Source: Candidatus Aciduliprofundum sp.
GTDB lineage: Archaea > Thermoplasmatota > Thermoplasmata > Thermoplasmatales > Aciduliprofundaceae
Assembly: GCA_015523135.1 (NCBI GenBank)
Contig: WAKY01000141.1
Location: 1-6,910 of the forward strand
Length of the DNA: 6,910 nt
Reading direction: 5' to 3'
Under the pieces are notes generated by a model. That model did no database searches. It saw nothing but the letters and a program-made list of their open reading frames with translations, and was not told where the DNA came from. A program made the translations under genes and the position numbers. This document shows positions 1 to 6,270 of this stretch, one piece after another. The number at the start of each line of letters is the position of its first letter. Within the stretch, counting starts at the first letter, position 1.

Positions 1-315
1 AATTATACTATAACAATGCATACCTCCCATAGGATATACTACTCCTTTAGCAATTCCAGTGACATTATAGCAGAAGGAAATGTCTCAAATCAAATGATAA
101 AAAGATTAGGATATTTAAATGGCACGTACACTCTAACAATAAAAAATATGGATGAAAATGCCACGGTGGTTGCCCTAACATTGAAATCTGAGAAATCAAT
201 GATGTCCTTGAGTGCTCAACTCACAGCAAGCGGGGGCATATGCATAACAGGATTGATATTCGGAGGAGTTGGAGGATGGCTTTTAATTAGAAGGAGGCGA
301 AAAGATGTATCTTGA
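1..315 (+). CDS. C-terminal part of a membrane-anchored, probably N-glycosylated surface protein (5' end outside window)
   Basis: The frame is open to the left edge, so this is the last 104 residues of a longer protein; the ATG at 16 is probably internal. The visible part is a Ser/Thr/Asn-rich, beta-strand-like stretch followed by one hydrophobic segment (about residues 80-97, running from SGGICITGLIFGG to WLLI) and a basic tail, RRRRKDVS. That order predicts an outside domain, one C-terminal membrane anchor and a short cytoplasmic tail. Five N-x-S/T sequons are seen: NYT at the very edge, then NSS, NVS, NGT and NAT. This fits archaeal N-glycosylation, but glycosylation itself is inferred. 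The stop codon overlaps the ATPase start by 11 bp, so the gene is surely co-transcribed with the ABC transporter and may be its extracellular accessory subunit. I do not recognise the family, and no substrate can be named. Confidence 0.75.
   Translation, partial: NYTITMHTSHRIYYSFSNSSDIIAEGNVSNQMIKRLGYLNGTYTLTIKNMDENATVVALTLKSEKSMMSLSAQLTASGGICITGLIFGGVGGWLLIRRRRKDVS
291..297 (+). promoter_or_regulatory. Shine-Dalgarno site of the ABC ATPase gene
   Basis: AAGGAGG lies inside the end of the upstream reading frame, 7 bases before the ATG at 305. It is a strong match to the archaeal anti-Shine-Dalgarno and fixes that start. Because the two genes overlap, translation is probably coupled. Confidence 0.8.
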
Positions 316-1222
316 AGCTATAAACCTAAGTAAAAAATATGGAAATTTCTACGCCCTCAAAAACTTGAATTTGAGAGTTGAAGGAGGGAAATGCGTTGGA
401 TATCTGGGTCCAAATGGTGCAGGAAAAACTACTACACTAAAAATATTTACAAATCTACTGAGGCCAACCTCTGGGGATGCTATAATAAATGGATACTCAG
501 TACAAAAAGAACTGAAAAAAGCTCTTAAAGATGTTGGAACATTGATTGAAACTCCAAATTTTTACCCTTATTTAACACCCATAGAGATTCTCTCAATGCT
601 ATGTGATATCAGAGGAGCTGACAGAAAGAATATAATAGAGGCATTGAAAAAAGTGAAGCTATATGAGTGGAGAAACACCAAGGTTAAAAAATTCTCTAAG
701 GGTATGACGCAAAGATTAGCTATGGCTGTAGCACTAGTAACCAATCCTTCTATTATGATTTTAGATGAGCCCACCACAGGTATGGACCCTCAGGGTATGG
801 CAGAGATAAGAGAGATAATTAAAGAATTGAAGAAAGAGGGAAAGCTAATATTTATGTCATCGCATCTTCTTCCTGAAATTACAGATGTTTGTGATGAGGT
901 TGCCATGATCAACAAGGGCACTCTTCTTCTCTACGATAGCATTGATAATGTATCTTCAAAATTCCTTTCTAATTCTATTGTAGCTGAGTTCTTAGAGCCA
1001 GTTAGAGATATAAAACCGATACAAGAGCTTCCATATGTCAGGGCAATAAGTCAGATAAATCCATACAAACTTAGAATTGAATTTTCAGGAAATGCCAAGG
1101 AACAATACGAGCTCTTGAATTCTCTTATAAAAATGGGCTATAAGATCACAAGTTATAGAAGCGAGGGATTAGCGCTAGAGAAAGCATATTTAAAACTTAT
1201 TGGAGGTGATAAAATTGAATGA
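305..1222 (+). CDS. ABC transporter ATP-binding protein, BcrA/LanF-like with E-loop
   Basis: This 305-aa ATPase would power the permease encoded next. Walker A is GPNGAGKT (35-42). The signature loop is the degenerate FSKGM (130-134) followed by TQRLAMAVAL. Walker B with the catalytic Glu is IMILDEP (150-156), the D-loop contains GMDP (159-162), and the switch His is H187 in MSSHLL. Where most ABC ATPases have the Q-loop glutamine, this one has glutamate (E82 in LIETPNFYP). That exchange is known from the BcrA (bacitracin export) and LanF (lantibiotic immunity) group. Residues from about 220 form a C-terminal extension without recognisable motifs. The start is set by an AAGGAGG site. The gene overlaps the frame before it by 11 bp and the permease after it by 8 bp, so the three form one operon. 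The family assignment is secure; the transported compound is unknown. Confidence 0.95.
   Translation: MYLEAINLSKKYGNFYALKNLNLRVEGGKCVGYLGPNGAGKTTTLKIFTNLLRPTSGDAIINGYSVQKELKKALKDVGTLIETPNFYPYLTPIEILSMLCDIRGADRKNIIEALKKVKLYEWRNTKVKKFSKGMTQRLAMAVALVTNPSIMILDEPTTGMDPQGMAEIREIIKELKKEGKLIFMSSHLLPEITDVCDEVAMINKGTLLLYDSIDNVSSKFLSNSIVAEFLEPVRDIKPIQELPYVRAISQINPYKLRIEFSGNAKEQYELLNSLIKMGYKITSYRSEGLALEKAYLKLIGGDKIE
1202..1209 (+). promoter_or_regulatory. Shine-Dalgarno site deciding the TTG start of the permease
   Basis: GGAGGTGA, a full match to the archaeal consensus, lies inside the 3' end of the ATPase gene, 5 bases before TTG at 1215. The in-frame TTG at 1200 and GTG at 1206 overlap the site itself, so they are unlikely starts. 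Confidence 0.8.
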
Positions 1223-2024
1223 TTTTGTCCAGATGCTCGTAATCTCGAAATATCAATTCAAAAATTACATTAGGTCAAAGAGATTATTAACTCTAATTCT
1301 CATAACCCTTGCAATAGTGATTGCTTACATCGTGGTTGTACATATTTATGTGGATACATCATATATGGAAGTGAATTCTTTTGCAAAGGATTGGGTATCA
1401 CCCATATCTTTTTTGATAATCTTAGCTGCACTGTTCTTTGGCGGTGATGCTATTGCTGGAGAGTACCAAACAAAAACAGGATACTTCCTACTTCCAAATC
1501 CAATACGGAGAGAGTCCATACTGTGGGGGAAATACATAGCTTCTTTTCTAGCTTCTGCCATAGTTATACTTATATATTGGGCATTCGCTTTCGGAGATAT
1601 TTACTACTATTACAAAGAAATTAACTCTGCCCTATTGTATTCATTTAGCATATCATTCCTATTCCTCCTAAGCTTGCTCGCTCTTACTTACTTGTTTTCC
1701 TCATTATTGAACAATGGAACTGTAGCAATAGTTCTTGTTGCAATCATATATTTCTTCGTGTTCAGCATTGTGGATAGCATATCCATGCTCACAGGAATTG
1801 AACCATGGTATTCCATTACATACGGTGCTTCTATCCTCACTTTGGTTTTTGAGGGAAATTACATTGGTGATTATCCAACAAAACAAGTAATACAGGTAGG
1901 TCCAAATTTCACCATAACAACTTTCAATCCAACGATAAACGAGGGGATAGCAATAATGCTGGCCTATTTCATCATCTCTGCAATACTTGCAACCATAATC
2001 TTTCATTATAAAGAGATGAAGTAA
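1215..2024 (+). CDS. ABC-2 type transporter permease
   Basis: This is a 269-aa integral membrane protein, the membrane partner of the ATPase. I place the start at TTG 1215 because of the GGAGGTGA site 5 bases upstream; there is no suitable ATG. About six membrane segments are visible, near residues 24-46, 60-76, 105-127, 139-162, 168-191 and 245-265. The segment AGEYQTKTGYFLLPNPIRRE (81-100) followed by SILWGK is the cytoplasmic motif of ABC-2 permeases such as BcrB (acidic residue, G-x-x-LL-x-x-P, R-R-E-x-I, G-K). A polar stretch of about 50 residues (192-244), probably outside, separates the last two helices and carries an NFT sequon. One permease and one ATPase suggest a homodimeric arrangement of each. 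Export of a peptide, antibiotic or lipid-like compound, or self-protection, is plausible by analogy only. The gene ends one base from the stop of the convergent ligase gene. Confidence 0.9.
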   Translation: MNDFVQMLVISKYQFKNYIRSKRLLTLILITLAIVIAYIVVVHIYVDTSYMEVNSFAKDWVSPISFLIILAALFFGGDAIAGEYQTKTGYFLLPNPIRRESILWGKYIASFLASAIVILIYWAFAFGDIYYYYKEINSALLYSFSISFLFLLSLLALTYLFSSLLNNGTVAIVLVAIIYFFVFSIVDSISMLTGIEPWYSITYGASILTLVFEGNYIGDYPTKQVIQVGPNFTITTFNPTINEGIAIMLAYFIISAILATIIFHYKEMK

Positions 2025-2025
2025 T

Positions 2026-3798
2026 TTACCCTATTTTCTTTATTTGATTTCTGTACATCTCTATTAACTCTTTCGTTGTTGTAGCTTCCTCGGGACTCTT
2101 ATCATCCCTCCACCTTCCTGTGAATCTTGGAAATCTTATGGCCAATCCTGCTCCCTTCTCAATAACATCGCGAGCACAGGTATGCGTAGGGCTTAGGGTT
2201 ATTTCAGCACCTATAACCTCCAACACAACCTTAGGCACGAACCAATAATCGGCTTCCATCTCACTCCACACACGAGGATGCCTATTTTCAATTTTAAGCT
2301 CTTCAAACTTGCGAGGTAGATAAGCAAGCTGCTCATCTGTAAATCCACTTCCAAGCTTGCACACAGTTTCAAACCTATCCTTCTCTGGATTGTAAGCTGC
2401 CATAAGCAAGGCCCCGTATGTTCCCTTTCTCTTTCCTTTTCCTGCAAATGCACCCACCACCACGAGGTCCACTGTATCTCCCATTTCAACCTTGTAATCC
2501 CTCTTGTACTTAATCCACAAAAATTCCCTAGCTCCAGCCCGATAAATGCTTTCCTCTCCAATACTCTTAGCTACCAGTCCTTCGCAACCATCCTCTATAG
2601 CCTTGTTGAAGAATTCTTTAATCTCGTGGATATCGGAGGAAACTATTCTATGGGCAAATTTAACTCGTTCTGTTGGCTTTATAACCTTCTCTAAAATCTT
2701 CCTTCTCTCAGGATATGGTTTTGGTGTTAAGTCCTCACCATTGAGGTAAATTACATCAAAGAGAAAGAGCACTACGGGATAATCTTCTATAGCTTTCTCA
2801 ATTTCATACTTTCTTCCTCTCCTATGAGATACAACTTGAAACGGTAGCAATTCTCCCGTGTTAATATCCACAGGAACTGCCTCTCCATCAAATATGCCTT
2901 CCTCTCCCTGAAACGCTTCTTTCAAAGCTTCTACAACATCTGGAAATTGTGAAGTTAGATTCTCCAATCTGCGAGAATAGAGCCAAGTTCTATCCTTTCC
3001 AACATGACCTTGTATACGCATACCATCATACTTATATTCAAAAGCAGCCCTGCCACCCATCTTTGCAAGAATGTCCTCCAGAGATGGCAATCTCTCAGCA
3101 AGCATAGCCCTTATGGGTATTCCAAGCTCAATCTTTATGCTCTTTACCCCTTCAATTCCCTCCTTAGCCAATTTTTTTGCAATGTAGCCGAGGTCTGGAT
3201 GAATATTATAAGCCCTTTCCACAAGACTTCTCAATTCCTTAGCTCCACCATACGCTATTGATAGGGCATCAAGAATGGTCATGTCCGCTATTCCTAATCT
3301 CAACTTGCCTTCAACTGTGCGTACTATGTACTTCGCCTCCAAAGGAGTTGCTAAATTCAATAATTCTGCAAGAAGCTGAATTTTTCTATCCTGTGAGCCT
3401 TCTCCTTCAGCTTTGGCAATTTTATCAAAGTTTTCATAAACTTTCTCCACAGTTAAATTCTTCTCTTCCTCAAACGAAAATAAGCTCATCTGCCTCTTCT
3501 TCTTTATGGCCTCCTCAGCTACACTCCCCAAATCCCCATATTTTTTTAGCATCTCGCCAAGGGTTTTCTCCTTTATTCCAGTTGCTTTTGTTATTCCTTT
3601 CATCGCTAATTTCTCCGCCAGACCAAGTTCAATACCCATATAATCTGGATAAAGCTTGCCCTGTGTGAGATAAATAACCTTGTCAATAACATCCTCAGGA
3701 GTATTGTGGAAGAGCTCAACAAGATAATCCGTCATCTCTAACCTCTTTGTGGTGGATTCTATCTTGCTGTAAGTTTCAGCAATAATTTTGTACTCCAT
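2026..3798 (-). CDS. lig: ATP-dependent DNA ligase (archaeal replicative type)
   Basis: The enzyme seals nicks in duplex DNA during Okazaki-fragment joining and repair, through a lysyl-AMP intermediate. At 590 aa it is close to the usual archaeal length of about 560-610. The N-terminal DNA-binding domain covers roughly residues 1-225 and holds a PCNA-interacting box, QMSLFSF (103-109), at the place where Pyrococcus ligase has QKSFF. The nucleotidyltransferase domain follows: motif I EYKYDG with the AMP-accepting Lys256, motif Ia SRRLENLT (275-282), FDGEAVP (303-309), motif III LFLFDVIYLNG (344-354), motif IV EGLVAK (406-411) and motif V WIKYKRDY (428-435). The C-terminal OB domain ends with the motif VI region RFPRFTGRWRDDKSPEEAT (555-573). 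All catalytic motifs look intact. The ATG at 3798 has no Shine-Dalgarno site, but a TATA box lies about 26 bases upstream, which points to a leaderless mRNA. The gene diverges from the methyltransferase-like gene and converges on the ABC operon. Confidence 0.98.
   Translation of the reverse strand: MEYKIIAETYSKIESTTKRLEMTDYLVELFHNTPEDVIDKVIYLTQGKLYPDYMGIELGLAEKLAMKGITKATGIKEKTLGEMLKKYGDLGSVAEEAIKKKRQMSLFSFEEEKNLTVEKVYENFDKIAKAEGEGSQDRKIQLLAELLNLATPLEAKYIVRTVEGKLRLGIADMTILDALSIAYGGAKELRSLVERAYNIHPDLGYIAKKLAKEGIEGVKSIKIELGIPIRAMLAERLPSLEDILAKMGGRAAFEYKYDGMRIQGHVGKDRTWLYSRRLENLTSQFPDVVEALKEAFQGEEGIFDGEAVPVDINTGELLPFQVVSHRRGRKYEIEKAIEDYPVVLFLFDVIYLNGEDLTPKPYPERRKILEKVIKPTERVKFAHRIVSSDIHEIKEFFNKAIEDGCEGLVAKSIGEESIYRAGAREFLWIKYKRDYKVEMGDTVDLVVVGAFAGKGKRKGTYGALLMAAYNPEKDRFETVCKLGSGFTDEQLAYLPRKFEELKIENRHPRVWSEMEADYWFVPKVVLEVIGAEITLSPTHTCARDVIEKGAGLAIRFPRFTGRWRDDKSPEEATTTKELIEMYRNQIKKIG
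2031..2052 (+). terminator. Possible T-rich terminator of the ABC operon
   Basis: Just after the permease stop the plus strand reads a run of T-rich clusters (TTTTCTTTATTTGATTT). Archaeal RNA polymerase terminates at such tracts without needing a hairpin. The tract also encodes the ligase C-terminus on the other strand, so its composition may be partly coincidental. Confidence 0.35.
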
Positions 3799-3800
3799 AC

Positions 3801-3814
3801 TTGCATCTATGCAA
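3801..3814. repeat. Perfect short palindrome between TATA box and start of the ligase gene
   Basis: TTGCATCTATGCAA consists of two 6-bp arms (TTGCAT / ATGCAA) around a 2-bp centre. It covers about -3 to -16 of the inferred ligase transcription start, where a bound dimeric regulator would block transcription. It is short and could be chance. Confidence 0.5.
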
Positions 3815-3820
3815 AGATTG

Positions 3821-3827
3821 TATTTAA
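3821..3827 (-). promoter_or_regulatory. TATA box of the DNA ligase gene (leaderless start)
   Basis: On the minus strand the site reads TTAAATA. Its centre (about 3824) lies 26 bases before the A of the ATG at 3798, which is the usual archaeal TATA-to-transcription-start distance, so the mRNA should begin at or next to the start codon. No GGAGG-like site precedes the ATG, which agrees. Confidence 0.65.
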
Positions 3828-3839
3828 GGATTAAGCGAT

Positions 3840-3849
3840 AAATTATTTA
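3840..3849 (+). promoter_or_regulatory. TATA box of the methyltransferase-like gene (leaderless start)
   Basis: AAATTATTTA is centred near 3845, about 26-27 bases before the ATG at 3872. No Shine-Dalgarno site is present upstream of that ATG (the bases before it read CATTCCCC), so transcription probably starts at the ATG. Confidence 0.6.
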
Positions 3850-3871
3850 CCATCCATTCATATCATTCCCC

Positions 3872-4384
3872 ATGGGCTTTGCTTGGAAATTTGCATTCTG
3901 GGGTGTATCTTGGGTATCCATAATTGCCGTAGGATGCTTTTCTCCAAGATTAGTGGAGTATTGGCTCTTACCTTACATTTTGCTCCCTATAGGGATAGCA
4001 TTTATGATATATGGATTACTCCTAAATGCCGTAGCGGGAAGAACTTTGAAAAAATACGGGCATATGGAGATAAAAAGAGGAATAAAGAAGCCGGATAAAT
4101 TGGTGAAAATAGGGATATACTCCTGTATGAGACATCCCGCCCAGTTTGGCTCTATATTCTTCGGAATTGGTATATCTCTTCTCACGCTAAAACTCATCGC
4201 AATTCTCTACGCAGGCTGGATTTCCCTTGGAGCCCTGTACTTCATTATGGCGATTGAAGAGAGAGAAACTTTAGAATTGTTCGGAGACGAATATTGTGAA
4301 TTCATAAAATCCCGCAAGCCATTTACATTTTCCATTTCTTGTTTGAGAAGGGGGATTGAAGCGCTTAGAGAGAAATCTTTTTAA
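3872..4384 (+). CDS. Integral-membrane methyltransferase, ICMT/PEMT-like family
   Basis: This is a small membrane protein (170 aa) with about four hydrophobic segments, near residues 7-24, 31-53, 93-110 and 112-128. The pattern in the second half is typical of isoprenylcysteine carboxyl methyltransferase and phospholipid methyltransferase relatives. It runs G-x-Y-x-x-x-RHP (81-89, with R87-H88-P89), then small-residue-rich helices, then EER (129-131) and FGDEY (137-141), ending in KSRKPF. In known ICMT-type enzymes the RHP region and the EE/FG-x-EY region build the S-adenosylmethionine pocket. The protein would therefore methylate a lipid-like or prenylated membrane substrate, but the real substrate in this archaeon is unknown. 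The ATG at 3872 is supported by a TATA box 26-27 bases upstream and the lack of a Shine-Dalgarno site. The gene diverges from the ligase, with 73 bp between them. It is followed after 32 bp by AOR, with no evident functional link. Confidence 0.8.
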   Translation: MGFAWKFAFWGVSWVSIIAVGCFSPRLVEYWLLPYILLPIGIAFMIYGLLLNAVAGRTLKKYGHMEIKRGIKKPDKLVKIGIYSCMRHPAQFGSIFFGIGISLLTLKLIAILYAGWISLGALYFIMAIEERETLELFGDEYCEFIKSRKPFTFSISCLRRGIEALREKSF

Positions 4385-4385
4385 T
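4378..4385 (+). promoter_or_regulatory. Possible TATA box for the AOR gene
   Basis: TTTTTAAT spans the stop codon of the preceding gene. Transcription would start near 4407 and leave a leader of only about 10-13 bases, without a good Shine-Dalgarno site (GGGATG is a poor match). TTAAAT at 4396-4401 is a second candidate but lies only about 20-22 bases before the start codons. The same T-run could also help to end the upstream transcript. Confidence 0.35.
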
Positions 4386-4416
4386 CAATACCACATTAAA
4401 TGCTTCGGGATGCAAA

Positions 4417-6270
4417 ATGATGGGTTATAATAATAAGATTGGTAGAGTTAATTTGAGAGATGGTAAGATTGAATACGAAGGCATAAGGGAAGAAATTCTT
4501 AAAAAATTCGTTGGTGGAAAAGGACTTGGTTATTATTTCATATACAAGGAAGTGCCTCCAGGCACAAAGCCATTGAGTAGTGCAAACAAGCTCATATTCG
4601 CTCCGGGTGCATTCAGCGGGTTAATACCGGGAAGTAGCAAGATTGCAGTCATAGCTCTATCCCCTGAGAGTGGGCTCATAAACGATAGCTACGCAGGAGA
4701 TAGATTTGGGCCTATGCTCAAAAAAGCAGGATTTGATATGCTTATAATTGAGGGAAAGAGCGATAAGCCTATTTATATTGTCGTGGAGAAGGATAAAATT
4801 AAAATTGAAGATGCCTCAGAGCTGTGGGGGAAGGGGGTGTATGAAACATCGGATATTCTATGGAAAAAGTATCCAGATGCAGCCATCGCGGTAATTGGCC
4901 CAGCGGGGGAGAACCTCGTTAGATTTGCAAACATAATGTTTGATAAAGAGCGCTCTGCAGGCCGAGGTGGCTTGGGAGCAGTTATGGGAAGCAAGAAATT
5001 AAAGGCAGTTGTAGTGCGAGATACTCAATCATCAATAAACATCGCAGATAAGAAAGAATTGGATAAAATGAAGGAAAGGTATTATGAGGAATATGCCAAA
5101 TCTGAGAGATTGAAGGACATAAGGGAATATGGCACTACAAATGGCTTAATATCATCCTCTTTCAGCGGTATGTCACCATCTTACAATTTCCAAAAGCCCC
5201 ACATTCCAAAGGAGCTTGCAATGAAATTGAGCGGTGAGGAGATAAAGAAATATGAGGTTGAGCCAGAGGAATATATCCATGGCAAATCTTGCCCCGTTAA
5301 GTGTGCAAGGTATGTAAAGGTAAAATACAAGGGCAAAGAATTCTTTGTAAAGCCTGAGTACGAGAGCATTGCTATGTTAGGTGCTTGCACAGGAGTTTTT
5401 GATTTTCCAGCAGTGGCATACTTCATACATCTCACCAACGATTTAGGCATGGACTCTATAGCAGCAGGAGAGCTCATTGGCTGGCTATTTGAGATAGTTG
5501 AAAAGGGATTGCTCAACAAGGATGAAATTGGCTTTGAAATAAGTGGATTTGGAGATATAAATGCAGAGGAAAAGCTCTTGAGAATGATGGCAGAGAGGAT
5601 AGGAATAGGTGCAATTTTGGCGGAAGGAGTGAAAAGAGCTAGTGAGATTTTAGGAAGAGGCGCTGAGTTTGCAGTTCAAGTTAAGGGCTTAGAATCTCCA
5701 GCTTGGGATCCAAGGGGATTAAGAACTTACGCTCTCAGCTATGCTACCGCAGATATTGGGGCATCCCATCTGCGTGGCTGGCCCCATCCACATTCTTTGC
5801 CAAATGATGGCCATGCAAAGGATCTCGTTCCTTCATTGATAGAGAGTAGGGACAAAGATGCCTTATTTGATTCCTTGGGGGTGTGCAAATTCCTGCCTTA
5901 CAAACTAGAAGATTTGAAGAAATTCTATGAGGTAATCACAGGAGAGAATGCGGATACCCTTGATATTTTAGGAGCGAGAATAGAGACAATAGCAAGAATA
6001 TACAATGTACTTGGCTCATTGAATCCACAAGAGGAAGATACCATTCCCTCAAGATGGTGGGAAAAAGAGGTAGATGGCCCTGCAAAGGGTAATGCTGCCT
6101 TTATCAACTACGAAGATTTCTTGGAAGCAAGGAGGTATTTCTACAAGCTAAGGGGGTGGCATGAAGAGTATGGGGTGCCTATGACAAATACCCTTGAAGA
6201 TCTAGATTTAAGGGAGTTCTTGGAAGATGCCCATAGGGCAATAGTCGCGGCGAAGGAGAGGGTGAGATAA
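4417..6270 (+). CDS. aor: Aldehyde:ferredoxin oxidoreductase, tungsten-pterin type, with one cluster cysteine replaced
   Basis: AOR-family enzymes oxidise aldehydes to carboxylic acids in the cytoplasm and pass electrons to ferredoxin, using a tungsten bis-pterin cofactor and a [4Fe-4S] cluster. The length (617 aa) matches Pyrococcus furiosus AOR (about 605). The N-terminal domain starts with KIGRVNLRDGKIEY, as in the family. It continues with GPAGENLVRFANIM (161-174) and the pterin-site motif AGRGGLGAVMGSKKLKAV (181-198). Later come PEYES (313-317), NDLGMDSI (341-348), DPRGLRTYALSYAT (431-444), H451 (counterpart of the active-site His448) and DSLGVC (485-490). Expected cluster ligands are C-x2-C-x3-C plus a distant Cys. 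Here Cys292, Cys296 and Cys490 are present, but the first is Gly289 (GGC at 5281-5283). Tandem ATGs (4417, 4420) are both possible; 4420 gives a start MGYNNKIGRVNL, closer to relatives. The DUF3783-like gene follows without a gap. The precise aldehyde substrate cannot be told. Confidence 0.93.
   Translation: MMGYNNKIGRVNLRDGKIEYEGIREEILKKFVGGKGLGYYFIYKEVPPGTKPLSSANKLIFAPGAFSGLIPGSSKIAVIALSPESGLINDSYAGDRFGPMLKKAGFDMLIIEGKSDKPIYIVVEKDKIKIEDASELWGKGVYETSDILWKKYPDAAIAVIGPAGENLVRFANIMFDKERSAGRGGLGAVMGSKKLKAVVVRDTQSSINIADKKELDKMKERYYEEYAKSERLKDIREYGTTNGLISSSFSGMSPSYNFQKPHIPKELAMKLSGEEIKKYEVEPEEYIHGKSCPVKCARYVKVKYKGKEFFVKPEYESIAMLGACTGVFDFPAVAYFIHLTNDLGMDSIAAGELIGWLFEIVEKGLLNKDEIGFEISGFGDINAEEKLLRMMAERIGIGAILAEGVKRASEILGRGAEFAVQVKGLESPAWDPRGLRTYALSYATADIGASHLRGWPHPHSLPNDGHAKDLVPSLIESRDKDALFDSLGVCKFLPYKLEDLKKFYEVITGENADTLDILGARIETIARIYNVLGSLNPQEEDTIPSRWWEKEVDGPAKGNAAFINYEDFLEARRYFYKLRGWHEEYGVPMTNTLEDLDLREFLEDAHRAIVAAKERVR
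6255..6265 (+). promoter_or_regulatory. Shine-Dalgarno region of the DUF3783-like gene
   Basis: GGAGAGGGTGA lies in the last codons of AOR. Its GGTGA ends 5 bases before the ATG at 6271, which directly follows the AOR stop TAA. This implies coupled translation of the two genes. Confidence 0.6.

Noticed and set aside
16..315. ATG at 16 as the true start of the first gene
   Set aside because: The frame is open to the window edge with protein-like, sequon-bearing residues before it, and no ribosome site is seen; the gene most likely begins upstream.
692..706. Degenerate signature FSKGM as a sign of a broken ABC ATPase
   Set aside because: Variants such as SKGM are common in this exporter subfamily, and Walker A, Walker B, D-loop and H-loop are all intact.
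1200..1214. TTG at 1200 or GTG at 1206 as the permease start
   Set aside because: Both overlap the GGAGGTGA site; TTG at 1215 has the proper 5-base spacing.
2211..2561. 116-aa minus-strand frame inside the ligase gene
   Set aside because: It is an alternate frame of the ligase C-terminal half, with Trp/Arg-rich nonsense composition and no domain pattern.
3258..3668. 136-aa open frame on the plus strand inside the ligase gene
   Set aside because: It lies antisense to well-conserved ligase coding sequence, is low-complexity (Ser/Leu/Pro-rich) and has no ribosome site; it is a shadow frame.
5181..5519. 112-aa minus-strand frame inside AOR
   Set aside because: It is antisense to conserved AOR sequence, including the cluster motif, and has no independent coding evidence.
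4417..6270. AOR as a decaying pseudogene because of the missing cysteine
   Set aside because: The full-length frame, intact pterin and active-site motifs and the coupled downstream gene argue for a functional variant.
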